Positions 1 to 7,509 of a DNA stretch of 24,597 nucleotides are shown in pieces. The position numbers and the translations under genes are program-made. The stretch is taken from NCBI GenBank assembly GCA_037968895.1, contig JBBKWJ010000099.1, forward strand, positions 1 through 24,597, in the 5' to 3' direction. This DNA comes from JBBKWJ01 sp037968895. Its GTDB lineage: Bacteria > Actinomycetota > Acidimicrobiia > Acidimicrobiales > SZUA-35. Under the pieces are notes generated by a model that saw only the letters and a list, made by a program, of their open reading frames with translations, searched no databases and was not told the DNA's origin. Positions within the stretch are counted from its first letter, which is position 1. Each line of letters begins with the position of its first letter.

Positions 1-2
1 CA

Positions 3-767
3 GTGCCTATCGCATCGTTCGTGCCGATGATGATGTTCGCCATCTTGTTCGGACTCTCGATGGACTACGAGGTGTTCATCCTGTCCCGGATCCGTGAGGA
101 GTATCACCGCGGACACTCCAACATTGACAGCGTCGTCGAAGGCCTCGGTGCCACTGCGAAGGTCATCACCGCAGCGGCTTTGATCATGATCAGCGTGTTT
201 CTCGGGTTTGTCGTGTCCGATGACCCTGTCGTCAAGATGATGGGCGTCGGCCTCGCCACCGCAGTCGCCGTCGATGCCACCATCGTCCGTATGGTCTTGG
301 TCCCGTCAACCATGGCGCTCGTCGGTGACCCGAACTGGTGGCTGCCAAAATGGCTCGACCGGATCCTGCCAACGCTCGACATCGAAGGCGAGCCCGAGCT
401 ACCACTGCCGGTCGAGAGCGCCGGCCTATCACTGCCTGCCGGACTCGAACTGACCCGCACCACTGATGTGTTCGACAACGACACGGTCCCCGCCGGGCTC
501 CTTCGTGCTCACCGGGTCGCGGCCGGGGTCTGGGGCCGCCTCGTGGTGCACTCCGGCACGGTCGGTTTCGTCTTCGAAGCCGAACCCGATACGCCAATCA
601 TGGTCGGAGCGGGCGGCAGCGTTGTTATCCCTCCTTCACGTCTTCACCACGTCGAACTCGATGGCCCGGCAACGTTCGCCGTCGAATTCCACCGGCTTCC
701 GGGCGACTCGGCGGCTGGGCTCGAGACCTCCGGACTTGCCGCCATCGGCAACCTGGACTCGCAGTGA
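3..767 (+). CDS. MMPL-family transporter C-terminus fused to a DUF1971 cupin-like domain (5' partial)
   Basis: The gene runs in from the left edge, so only its last 254 codons are seen. Residues 1 to about 110 carry the end of an MMPL/RND-type permease: hydrophobic helices around the family motif SMDYEVFILSRIREEY (19-34) and the VDATIVRMVLVPS stretch (90-102). After a short linker, residues about 144-231 form a different domain: LPAGLELTRT, VPAGLLRAHRVAAGVWG and IPPSRLHHVE are hallmarks of DUF1971 (TehB/YeaR-like small beta-barrel). MMPL proteins export lipids or hydrophobic compounds; DUF1971 proteins such as E. coli YeaR belong to nitrate/NO- and tellurite-response loci. The fusion is seen directly; its purpose is unknown. 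An ABC exporter gene begins 20 bases after the stop. Confidence 0.85.
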   Translation: MPIASFVPMMMFAILFGLSMDYEVFILSRIREEYHRGHSNIDSVVEGLGATAKVITAAALIMISVFLGFVVSDDPVVKMMGVGLATAVAVDATIVRMVLVPSTMALVGDPNWWLPKWLDRILPTLDIEGEPELPLPVESAGLSLPAGLELTRTTDVFDNDTVPAGLLRAHRVAAGVWGRLVVHSGTVGFVFEAEPDTPIMVGAGGSVVIPPSRLHHVELDGPATFAVEFHRLPGDSAAGLETSGLAAIGNLDSQ

Positions 768-787
768 TAGCGGAAGGACAATCAACA

Positions 788-1738
788 ATGAGCATCGACG
801 TCATCCAACCTGTTACTCGCACGGACTCAGCCATACGAGTCGAAGGCCTCACCAAAGACTTCGGCCGCCACCGTGCTGTCGACAGTCTGACCTTCGACAT
901 CCCCGCCGGCGGGGTCACTGGCTTCGTCGGGCCGAATGGGTCAGGCAAGAGCACAACGTTTCGCATGCTGCTTGGCCTGATTCGACCAACTTCGGGCAAC
1001 GCCTGGATGCTCGGTCACCCGATCAGCGACCCGTCTCGCTACATCGCCGAAGTGGGGGCTTTGGTCGAGTCACCGGCGATGTACCCGAAGCTCACCGGCT
1101 ACAAGAACCTGCTCGCGCTTGCCCGTCTCGGCCGCCTCCCCACCACGAGAATCGACGAGGTTCTCGAGATCGTCGACCTGACCGACCGGGCCAGCGATCG
1201 ATACGAGAATTACTCCCTCGGCATGAAGCAACGGCTTGGCATAGCTGGAGCGTTGCTTCAGGCCCCCAAGGTATTGATGCTCGACGAGCCAACCAACGGC
1301 CTCGACCCTGCTGGCACCGTTGAAATTCGGGCCTTGTTCCGGCGCCTGGCCGAAGCTGGGACCTCTGTCATCGTCTCGAGTCATCTCCTGTCAGAGATCC
1401 AGGCGGCGTGTGACCGCCTCGTGATGATCCAAGACGGACACCTGTTGTTCTCGGGACGGCTCGAACAACTTCTCGCTGCTCAACACTCGACGGTCGTGGC
1501 CGTGACGGCCGACCCGGCTGACGCTCCCCGCCTCGCTCAACTCACCCGTGAAGCGGGCATGTCACCGTCTATCGATGGAGCTCGGATCGAAGTCGACGCC
1601 AAACCCGATTGGTCGCCGCAGCTCAGCAGGATCGCTCTCGATGCCGGGATTGTGCTGCGTGAACTTCGCCCGATCGAGGCCAACCTCGAGACCACCTTCC
1701 TCGACCTCACATCGAACCATGAGAGAAATGCCAAATGA
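788..1738 (+). CDS. ABC transporter ATP-binding protein (BcrA/drug-export type)
   Basis: This is the nucleotide-binding subunit that powers export by the permease encoded next. Walker A is GPNGSGKST (about 48-56), the signature is the variant YSLGMKQR (142-149) typical of BcrA/CcmA-like exporters, Walker B is KVLMLDEPTNGLDP (161-174) and an H-loop occurs in VIVSSHLLSE. The protein is 316 aa with a C-terminal extension of about 80 residues, as in this subfamily. The ATG at 788 is chosen because GGAAGGA sits 9 bases upstream; an upstream in-frame GTG at 764 overlaps the preceding gene and lacks such a site. The stop overlaps the permease start as ATGA, so the two are probably translationally coupled. 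The substrate cannot be read from sequence. Confidence 0.93.
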   Translation: MSIDVIQPVTRTDSAIRVEGLTKDFGRHRAVDSLTFDIPAGGVTGFVGPNGSGKSTTFRMLLGLIRPTSGNAWMLGHPISDPSRYIAEVGALVESPAMYPKLTGYKNLLALARLGRLPTTRIDEVLEIVDLTDRASDRYENYSLGMKQRLGIAGALLQAPKVLMLDEPTNGLDPAGTVEIRALFRRLAEAGTSVIVSSHLLSEIQAACDRLVMIQDGHLLFSGRLEQLLAAQHSTVVAVTADPADAPRLAQLTREAGMSPSIDGARIEVDAKPDWSPQLSRIALDAGIVLRELRPIEANLETTFLDLTSNHERNAK

Positions 1739-2532
1739 TCGCCTCCTTCCGATCCGAACTCGTCAAACTCCTACGACTCACAACCATTTTCGGATACGCA
1801 GCAGCAGCATCCGGATTCACGATCATGCTCACAGTCGTATCGATCCTCAACGCCGACAACCCGAGCGGGCATGGTCCGGGCAACCGAGACGGTGTCAGTC
1901 TCGAAACACTTGCTGAGCCCGGTGGCTATCTCGCCGGCTTTGAATCGGCCAGCAGTTTCCTCGGCATCGTGGCCCTCGCCTTGTTTGCGTCGAGCATCGC
2001 GGCCGAGTTCTCAACCGGGACTATCCGAGCATTGCTCACCATCGACTCGCGGCGCCGTTCACTGCTTGCCGGCAAGGTCGTTGGACTGGCATTTGCACTG
2101 ATGGCAGTAGTCACCTTCGCGGCGTTAGTCGGAGCGACCATCGCGTTCGTTATTGCGGGTCCACAAGGAGTTGAGACCAGCGCGTGGGCCACAGTGGACG
2201 GGCTCAGCGAGGGGCTCAGCATCTGGGCCAACAGCGTGATCGCCACGATCGTATGGGGGCTCTTTGGTGCCCTCATCGCCATGATCTCCCGCTCGGCGGC
2301 GCTTTCAATCTCAGCCGGAGTCGCCTATTTCCTCATCGGCGAACAATTCATTCTGCACTCGCTATGGCCATCAACCGCCGACTGGCTTCCCGCTGGCGTG
2401 CTCGACACGCTCGCGGTGGGCGGCACCGACACTCTCTCCTACACCGGCGCTATCGCGCTCGCCGGGCTCTACGCCGTCGTCGCCTATGTGGCCAGTTCGG
2501 CTGTATTCGAACGACGCGATGTTACCGACTAA
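1735..2532 (+). CDS. ABC-2 type permease
   Basis: This is the membrane partner of the ATPase encoded immediately upstream, with which it shares a 4-base ATGA overlap. The 265-aa protein shows about six hydrophobic segments: one near residues 20-38, one near 70-88 (FLGIVALALFASSIAAEF), a pair around 110-140, one near 165-190 and one near the C-terminus (ALAGLYAVVAYVASSAVF). The motif AAEFSTGTIRALLT after the second segment is typical of ABC-2 permeases of the NatB/BcrB type. The likely job is export of an antibiotic, lipid or ion. The adjacent MMPL and cupin genes suggest a small envelope or stress export cluster, but that is inference. Confidence 0.88.
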   Translation: MIASFRSELVKLLRLTTIFGYAAAASGFTIMLTVVSILNADNPSGHGPGNRDGVSLETLAEPGGYLAGFESASSFLGIVALALFASSIAAEFSTGTIRALLTIDSRRRSLLAGKVVGLAFALMAVVTFAALVGATIAFVIAGPQGVETSAWATVDGLSEGLSIWANSVIATIVWGLFGALIAMISRSAALSISAGVAYFLIGEQFILHSLWPSTADWLPAGVLDTLAVGGTDTLSYTGAIALAGLYAVVAYVASSAVFERRDVTD

Positions 2533-2589
2533 CGCCGTCCTGGCCATCCCTAACCACTCACCCGCAACACGACAAAGGAACCTAGAACC

Positions 2590-2913
2590 ATGACCACGAA
2601 AGAAACCCCGACGATGTATGCAAACTGGCAGGAGACGGTGAAGTTCGGTGAGAAAGGCCCATCGCCGACCGTCCTGATCGAAACCCCGCGCCTCAAGGCA
2701 GTGTTGGGCGGACTCCGAGCCGAGCAGTCCATTCCAATGCATCCGTCGCCCGAAGCGATCTATCACTTTTTGAAAGGAACGGGAACCATGACGGTCGATG
2801 ACGAGAAGTACACGGTTGGACCAGGGATCACGGTGACTGTTCCCGATGGAAGTCAACGCGGGATAACGGCCGAGACCGACGTCGTGTTCATTGGCACTAC
2901 CGTCCCAGGTTGA
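2590..2913 (+). CDS. Small single-domain cupin protein
   Basis: The 107-aa protein is a single cupin barrel. Cupin motif 1 is visible as H51-x3-E55-x3-H59 followed by GTGTMTVDDEKYTVGPG, giving plausible metal ligands. Motif 2 is VTVPDGSQRG, in which the usual His is replaced, so metal binding may be incomplete. It could be a small-molecule isomerase, a dioxygenase-like enzyme or a non-catalytic sensor; the sequence does not decide. AAAGGA ends 10 bases before the ATG. It lies 57 bases after the ABC permease in the same direction and may be co-transcribed with it. A second cupin-like domain (DUF1971) occurs at the head of this same gene group. Confidence 0.85.
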   Translation: MTTKETPTMYANWQETVKFGEKGPSPTVLIETPRLKAVLGGLRAEQSIPMHPSPEAIYHFLKGTGTMTVDDEKYTVGPGITVTVPDGSQRGITAETDVVFIGTTVPG

Positions 2914-2972
2914 GCATTGTCCGCTGCTGTTGCTCAATCTCTGTTCAATGCTTCGGGTGAGGGGCTTGCCTT

Positions 2973-3000
2973 CTACTAATAAACCAGTAGTCTTGTAGTA
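2973..3000 (+). promoter_or_regulatory. Inverted-repeat cluster upstream of the YwiC-RIC-globin genes
   Basis: The stretch is AT-rich in an otherwise GC-rich region. It holds CTACT-N8-AGTAG (2973-2990) overlapping TACTA-N17-TAGTA (2974-3000), with a possible -10 hexamer TAGTAT at 2996-3001. It lies just ahead of the preferred YwiC start at 3021. An NO- or redox-responsive regulator of the Rrf2 or similar family could bind here, but the arms are short and no matching consensus was confirmed. Confidence 0.3.
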
Positions 3001-3020
3001 TGCAACTAAGGGTTAGGCCG

Positions 3021-3818
3021 ATGGCACCCACACGGGCTGAGAAGTTGGATACCTCTCTGTCGTGGCGATCGGTCGCCCTGCCGACTGAACACGGCGGCTG
3101 GAGCCTTACCGCCGAGCCAGCAGTGCTTGGCCTGCTCGTCGCTTGGTCATTTTCTGGCCTCGCCCTCGGCCTTGCCGCGATGATCGCGTTTATGGCCCGG
3201 ACACCATTGAAGCTGGTGCTTGTCGACCGCTTTCGCCATCGTTGGCTGGCTCGGACAAGCTTGGCGGCAAAAATCGCCGCTGGTGAACTGGCTGTGTTCT
3301 TTGTACTCGTCGCCTATGCCGCAAGCGCTGACGCTCGCTTCTGGGTTCCGTTGGCCGTCGCTGTTCCCCTGGTCGCCCTTGAGTTGTGGTTTGACATGCG
3401 CAGCCGGGGTCGTCGTCTCATCCCCGAGTTGGCGGGTTCGATCGGAATTGGCTCTATAGCGACAGCCATAGCGATCGCGGGCGGCGCCTCATCGAGGGTG
3501 GCTTGGGGCCTCTGGGTTGTCATCGCCGCTCGCTCGGTTGCTGCCATTCCATACGTGCGCACTCAGATCTTGCGAACCAGGGCCCGACCGGGGCCGATCT
3601 GGCACAGTGACCTCGCCCAGTTGGCTGGAGTCGCGGCGGTAATTCTGGGATGGGCGTTTGACATTGTCCCTGCCGCCGCTGCCATTGCGATAGCGGTGCT
3701 CGCCGCCCTCAACGTCGGGGCCGTCCGCTTGACGCCTCGGCGCGCAGTCGTGATTGGGATCCAGCAAATGATCTTTGGGATTGCGGTAATCGTCGTGACC
3801 GCAATCGCCGTGACCTAA
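3021..3818 (+). CDS. YwiC-like integral membrane protein
   Basis: The 265-aa protein resembles the YwiC family, named after the B. subtilis gene beside narK-fnr and often found in nitrate/NO or anaerobic-respiration loci. Its hallmark is the N-terminal LPTEHGGWSLTAEP, matching the family pattern of a Pro/His/Gly/Trp motif before the first helix. About eight hydrophobic helices follow. The biochemical function of YwiC is not known. I prefer the ATG at 3021 because AAGGG sits 8 bases upstream; the ATG at 3000 lies in a promoter-like stretch without such a site. The RIC gene follows after 28 bases in the same direction, supporting a role in nitrogen-oxide metabolism or defence. Confidence 0.8.
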   Translation: MAPTRAEKLDTSLSWRSVALPTEHGGWSLTAEPAVLGLLVAWSFSGLALGLAAMIAFMARTPLKLVLVDRFRHRWLARTSLAAKIAAGELAVFFVLVAYAASADARFWVPLAVAVPLVALELWFDMRSRGRRLIPELAGSIGIGSIATAIAIAGGASSRVAWGLWVVIAARSVAAIPYVRTQILRTRARPGPIWHSDLAQLAGVAAVILGWAFDIVPAAAAIAIAVLAALNVGAVRLTPRRAVVIGIQQMIFGIAVIVVTAIAVT

Positions 3819-3846
3819 CTACGCACGACAAGAAGGAACGCACGCC

Positions 3847-4563
3847 GTGTCAACCATCGAATCAAACGTCACACTCGCCGAGCTAGTCATCGCTCGGCCC
3901 GAACTCGCGCTCCGCCTCGACGATCTCGGATTGGACTACTGCTGTGGCGGCCAACGAAGCCTGGCGGATGCGGTGACTGCAGCTGGTCTCGACCTCGCCG
4001 CAACGACTGCCACGCTCAATGCAACTCCAACGTCGGCAGCTCCACCGTCCGACTGGGTAGGCATGGATGGTCTTGTCGATCACCTTGAAGCCACCCACCA
4101 CTCGTACCTAAAAGCAGCGCTTCCTCGACTCACTGCTCTGGCCGACAAGGTTGCTGGCGTGCACGGGGCCAATCACCCCGAACTCGCCACTGTGGCCAAG
4201 CTGGTGCACGAGATCAGGGCCGACCTTGAACCCCACCTCCTAAAGGAGGAGCAGGTTCTATTTCCGATGATTCGTGAGCTCGCAACCGCTTCAACGACGC
4301 CGGCGTTTCACTGTGGCTCCCTTGCGAACCCCATTCACGTGATGCTCAGCGAACACGACGCCGTCGGCGACCTTCTCGCCGATATTCGCAGTGCTACCGG
4401 CAACTACGAGGTTCCTGACGACGGTTGCGCGAGCTATGTTGCCCTCTACGCAGGCCTAGCCGAACTTGAGGCCGATACCCATCTTCATGTCCACAAGGAG
4501 AACAACATGCTGTTTCCTGCGGTGTTCGAGGCTGAGCAGGCACTAGCCGTAGACGGCGCATGA
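3847..4563 (+). CDS. scdA: Iron-sulfur cluster repair di-iron protein (RIC/ScdA/YtfE family)
   Basis: RIC proteins restore Fe-S clusters damaged by NO or peroxide, through a di-iron centre in a four-helix bundle. The N-terminal ScdA_N domain is visible as GLDYCCGG (28-35), with the adjacent Cys pair. The hemerythrin-like HHE part follows: H79 and H84 (DHLEATHHSYL), H130 with E134/E135 (EPHLLKEEQVLFP), H164/H170 and a final HLHVHKENNMLFP block (212-224). At 238 aa it has the usual family length. Translation starts with GTG at 3847, preceded by AGAAGGA. It sits between a YwiC-like gene and a truncated haemoglobin, both of which fit nitrosative stress. Its stop overlaps the start of a 45-codon reading frame as ATGA. 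Confidence 0.93.
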   Translation: MSTIESNVTLAELVIARPELALRLDDLGLDYCCGGQRSLADAVTAAGLDLAATTATLNATPTSAAPPSDWVGMDGLVDHLEATHHSYLKAALPRLTALADKVAGVHGANHPELATVAKLVHEIRADLEPHLLKEEQVLFPMIRELATASTTPAFHCGSLANPIHVMLSEHDAVGDLLADIRSATGNYEVPDDGCASYVALYAGLAELEADTHLHVHKENNMLFPAVFEAEQALAVDGA

Positions 4564-4697
4564 GCGACGAGGACCTCGCTGGCGATCCGCCATGTTGGGC
4601 TCACCTTTTCGAAGATGACGACGAGGTCGAGACCGCGTCGAGCGATGACGTAACCGACTCTGGTGCAGCCTGCGACCCGAACTCTACGGATGGGTAG
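4560..4697 (+). CDS. Unrecognised 45-aa acidic protein coupled to RIC
   Basis: A short frame starts with an ATG overlapping the RIC stop by 4 bases (ATGA) and ends 8 bases inside the globin start region. It begins MSDEDLAGDPPCWAHLFEDD and continues very acidic, with Cys12 and one further Cys near the C-terminus (GAACDPN). The ATGA junction, the tight packing between two functionally related genes and the non-random composition suggest a real gene. No family is recognised. It could be a small metal-, haem- or iron-binding partner for RIC or the globin, but that is a guess. If it is not translated, this space is simply a 126-bp leader of the globin gene. Confidence 0.55.
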   Translation: MSDEDLAGDPPCWAHLFEDDDEVETASSDDVTDSGAACDPNSTDG

Positions 4698-5112
4698 CGT
4701 CGGGCCAGCGGAGAACCGAGGTCGTGATCTCGACACCCGTGATGAGATCGAAGAGTTCGTCACTCGCTTCTATCGCGAGATTGCTCAGGACGAACGCTTC
4801 CACCACTGGTTCGAAACCATTGCCAAAGTTGATTGGCACGCTCACACCGGTGATCTGACCGACTTCTGGGTTGGCGTGCTCCTCGGCGGTCCACACGAAC
4901 CGGCCGACGAGGTCATCGAAGGACACCAATGGCTCCACGACGCCGACCCTTTCGATGCCGCGTTGTTCGAACGATGGCTTGAGATTCTCGATACCACGCT
5001 TGATGAAGGGTGGCACGGTCCGCTGACCGATGCAGCCCGACGCCGCGGTCATGGGATCGCCTGGGCGATGGAAAAACGCCTCACTGGCCAGGCCCAGCGA
5101 CCGGTTCAATAA
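4690..5112 (+). CDS. Truncated haemoglobin, group III-like
   Basis: Truncated globins bind haem and commonly handle NO or oxygen. The 140-aa frame shows the group III pattern: IEEFVTRFYREIAQDERF at the N-terminal helices, then W and TDFWVGVLLGG, then EGHQWLH with the probable proximal His, and FERWLEILDTTLDEGW near the end. Glycine motifs of groups I and II are absent. Several starts are possible: ATG at 4690, which overlaps the preceding small frame by 8 bases, or GTG at 4663; neither has a strong ribosome site, so translational coupling is likely. The 3' end overlaps the convergent sigma-factor gene by 32 bases. Its neighbours RIC and YwiC support a role in NO defence. Confidence 0.85.
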   Translation: MGSVGPAENRGRDLDTRDEIEEFVTRFYREIAQDERFHHWFETIAKVDWHAHTGDLTDFWVGVLLGGPHEPADEVIEGHQWLHDADPFDAALFERWLEILDTTLDEGWHGPLTDAARRRGHGIAWAMEKRLTGQAQRPVQ

Positions 5113-6358
5113 GCGAAGCGAGGCGGTCGGCGAGGTATTCACTTTCGACCTCGTTGGTGCACAACCTCAACGCTGCTTCATAGGAGGTGCGGGCCAACTC
5201 AATGTCGCCACCCCTGCGGGCGAAGTCGGCGCGCACGGCATGGACCCGATGGCTGTTTGGGAGCAGCCGGTCGAGGCCAGCAAGCATGACGAGGCCTGCG
5301 CTCGGCCCCTCCGATTCAGCAACCGCGACGGCTCGGTTGAGTCTCACGATGGGTGATTGGGTCAGCGTTTCGAGCTGAGAATAGATGACAGCGATCGTCG
5401 TCCAGTCGGTGTCTTGCGAGATGACAGCCTTTGCGTGCTCGGCCGCAATCAAACCTTGCAGCCGGAGTTCCTCCGCATACCCGACGTCGGGCTGGAGCTT
5501 TGTGACGAGCTCTCGTCCGATCTGCATCTCATCGTGACGCCAGAGCGATCGGTCTTGGTCACCGAGGGTGACAAGCTGGCCGCCGCTCACGCGGGCATCG
5601 CGTCGAGCGTGTTGCAGCAACAGCAGCCCATACAGGGCCTGAACCTGTGGGGCGTCGGGAACCAGCCGATGCAAGACCGACGCGAGTTCGACCGCTTCGC
5701 CGGCGAGGTCGATGCGTAACAAATCTGGGCCATGGCCCGGCGTGTACCCCGCAGTAAACGCGATGTAGATCGTACGGCAGACGTCAGCGAGTCTGACCCG
5801 CAGTTCTTCGTCGACCGGCGACGAAAGCGGAATGCCCGCGACGACGATCTTCTTCTTTGCCCTCGTGATGCGAGCCGCCATTGTGGCGGGGGAGACGAGG
5901 AAGAGTCGTGCTATTTCGGCAGTCGGTGTGCCAATTACTAACCGCAAGGCGAGTGGCGATCGCGCGTCGCGAGATAGGGCGGGGTGACAACAGAGAAGGA
6001 TGACCGCCAGCCGCTCGTCACCGAGGTCGTCGAGCTCGCCCGCGGCTGGCGGTGCAACCCAATTTGGATTGACCGCTAGCAACGGCGCCTTGCGACCGTG
6101 GATGGCCTCGGAGCGGAGACCGCCGATGATCAGCCGAGATGCTGTGGTGTAAAGCCAGCCGACTGGGTTGGATGGGGCGCCGGCGGTCGGCCATTGGGCT
6201 GACGCTCTGGCAAAGGCCTCGCCCAACGCGTCCTCGGCAAGGTCGAGTCGGCGCGTGCGAGCAACGAGGAGGGCGAGCAGCCGGCCCCAATCTGAACGAT
6301 ACGTCTCGGCGACTAGTCGCTCAGCCGAGGTCGAGGATCGGCCGGATATCGATGTCAT
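5081..6358 (-). CDS. ECF42-type RNA polymerase sigma factor with long C-terminal domain
   Basis: This is an extracytoplasmic-function sigma factor of the class fused to a C-terminal helical (TPR-like/DUF6596) extension. Sigma region 2 lies near residues 20-85 (DLAEDALGEAFARASAQWP, NPVGWLYTTASRLII). Region 4 is the HTH around PTAEIARLFLVSPATMAARITRAKKKI. The extension carries the family blocks YIAFTAGYTPGHGPDLLRIDLAGEA, LYGLLLLQHARRDAR and RLNRAVAVAESEGP. ECF42 factors have no classical anti-sigma; the extension is thought to control activity, and they sit next to DGPF proteins, as here. The ATG at 6358 is preferred; a TTG at 6385 is in frame. The start lies 38 bases inside the DGPF gene, suggesting coupled translation. 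No clear ribosome site is seen. Confidence 0.88.
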   Translation of the reverse strand: MTSISGRSSTSAERLVAETYRSDWGRLLALLVARTRRLDLAEDALGEAFARASAQWPTAGAPSNPVGWLYTTASRLIIGGLRSEAIHGRKAPLLAVNPNWVAPPAAGELDDLGDERLAVILLCCHPALSRDARSPLALRLVIGTPTAEIARLFLVSPATMAARITRAKKKIVVAGIPLSSPVDEELRVRLADVCRTIYIAFTAGYTPGHGPDLLRIDLAGEAVELASVLHRLVPDAPQVQALYGLLLLQHARRDARVSGGQLVTLGDQDRSLWRHDEMQIGRELVTKLQPDVGYAEELRLQGLIAAEHAKAVISQDTDWTTIAVIYSQLETLTQSPIVRLNRAVAVAESEGPSAGLVMLAGLDRLLPNSHRVHAVRADFARRGGDIELARTSYEAALRLCTNEVESEYLADRLASLIEPVAGPGQ

Positions 6359-6674
6359 AGGCGGGGAGGATTCGGCAGAGGTCAACGACCGTATCGAGGT
6401 CAGGGGCTTCGATCACGTAGTAGCCGCCGATCTGCTCTGCGGCCTCGGCGAATGGTCCGTCGGTTACAGACAACTCGCCGCCACGAGTGCGCAACGTTGT
6501 AGCCATCGAGCCGTCACCTAGCGCCTCGCCGCCGAGCATCTCGACGCCCGATCTTTCTTCACACGCCTCGCCGAAGGCGCCATGTTGTTCCATACCAGCC
6601 TGTTGTTCTTCGGGCGACTGCGAATCAAAGGGCGCAAGTTCGCCGTCGCCTGCGAGCAGAATAAAGTACTTCAT
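6321..6674 (-). CDS. DGPF/YCII-family protein, partner of ECF42 sigma
   Basis: The 117-aa protein begins MKYFILLAGDGE, the usual opening of YCII-related (DGPF) proteins, and contains the name motif DGPF at residues 72-75 within VTDGPFAEAAEQIGGYYVIEA. These dimeric alpha/beta barrels are almost always encoded beside ECF42 sigma factors and are thought to be part of the output or signal of that system; no reaction is established. AAGGGA lies 8 bases before the ATG. The gene overlaps the sigma-factor gene downstream. It is one of two YCII-domain genes in this window; the other (15956) lacks the DGPF motif and a sigma neighbour. Confidence 0.9.
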   Translation of the reverse strand: MKYFILLAGDGELAPFDSQSPEEQQAGMEQHGAFGEACEERSGVEMLGGEALGDGSMATTLRTRGGELSVTDGPFAEAAEQIGGYYVIEAPDLDTVVDLCRILPAYDIDIRPILDLG

Positions 6675-6756
6675 CGGTGGTTCCCTTCATCGGTGATGGC
6701 GATCGCCGCCAACACTAACAATGACGCGTGAGTGGGTTGAAAATCGACAAGACCAC

Positions 6757-6775
6757 AAAAAAGTTTCTCTGAAAC
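6757..6775 (-). terminator. Weak intrinsic terminator after the nitrilase-family gene
   Basis: On the minus strand, downstream of the stop at 6790, GTTTC-AGA-GAAAC is followed directly by six T residues. The stem is only 5 bp and AU-rich, so the terminator is weak, but its placement right after a gene end and before the next gene's start fits termination. Confidence 0.4.
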
Positions 6776-6789
6776 GAAAACAACCTCGG

Positions 6790-7509
6790 TCAGGCGCCGC
6801 TTATTCGCTCGAGCTTCGCGCTGGCGATTTGGCCAGGCTCGCGGTCGAGTTCCGTCGCTGTCTTGCCGTCGGGTCGCCAGATTGCGGACCGGCCTGCCGT
6901 TTCGGCAAACCCGCCACCGGTCGGCCCCGCGAAGCTCGCAGTGGCGACCCACACATGGTGATCCGCAATGACCCTCGCCGCTCGGGACGACTGCACGAGG
7001 CAATCGTCCTCGGTCTCACAGACACTGGCGACGTAGACATCCATCCCTAGAGCGGCCGTGGCTGCTGCGTGCTCCTCAATCCCGGTATCCCTACAGATCG
7101 CCAAACCGAGACGCCAACCGTCCACCGTGATCACAGCCGGACCGGTACCTGGGCTAAACGAGCCAGGTTCCTCGCCGCCTAGCCACAACTTGTTGTAAGC
7201 GCACGTCACCCCGTCGCCGTCAACGCGTAGCGTCGAGATGTGGGTGGCGCCAGCATCACCCTTTGTCGGCGCTCCGATCAGGGCAATCGTTCCCGACGCT
7301 TCACAGGCACTTACGATAGGAGCAAGGCGGTCATCGTCTGGGTCGATCGGTTGAACGTCCATCGCGTACCCGGTCACTGAAAGCTCCGGGAACACGATTA
7401 CGCGCGCCTCGGCATCCCTAATCGCTGACGCGTGCCACTCAACGTTGAAGTCGACGTCGTACAAAGTCGACGCTGGCTGAGCGACCGCGATTGTCAGGAA
7501 CTGTCTCAT
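6790..7509 (-). CDS. Carbon-nitrogen hydrolase (nitrilase superfamily)
   Basis: The enzyme should hydrolyse an amide, nitrile or carbamoyl group with the nitrilase Glu-Lys-Cys triad. All three are present with family spacing: E42 in VFPELSVTGYA, K107 in YNKLWLGGEE and C139 in LAICRDTGI. At 239 aa it is somewhat shorter than typical members of 260-280 aa, but both ends look natural: it starts MRQFLTIAVAQ and ends after the usual last strand (DREPGQIASAKL). Which branch (omega-amidase, carbamoylputrescine or aliphatic amidase) it belongs to is not clear. It starts at ATG 7509 with AAGG about 10 bases upstream. It is separated by about 115 bases and a weak terminator from the DGPF gene, so it is probably a separate unit. 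Confidence 0.9.
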   Translation of the reverse strand: MRQFLTIAVAQPASTLYDVDFNVEWHASAIRDAEARVIVFPELSVTGYAMDVQPIDPDDDRLAPIVSACEASGTIALIGAPTKGDAGATHISTLRVDGDGVTCAYNKLWLGGEEPGSFSPGTGPAVITVDGWRLGLAICRDTGIEEHAAATAALGMDVYVASVCETEDDCLVQSSRAARVIADHHVWVATASFAGPTGGGFAETAGRSAIWRPDGKTATELDREPGQIASAKLERISGA

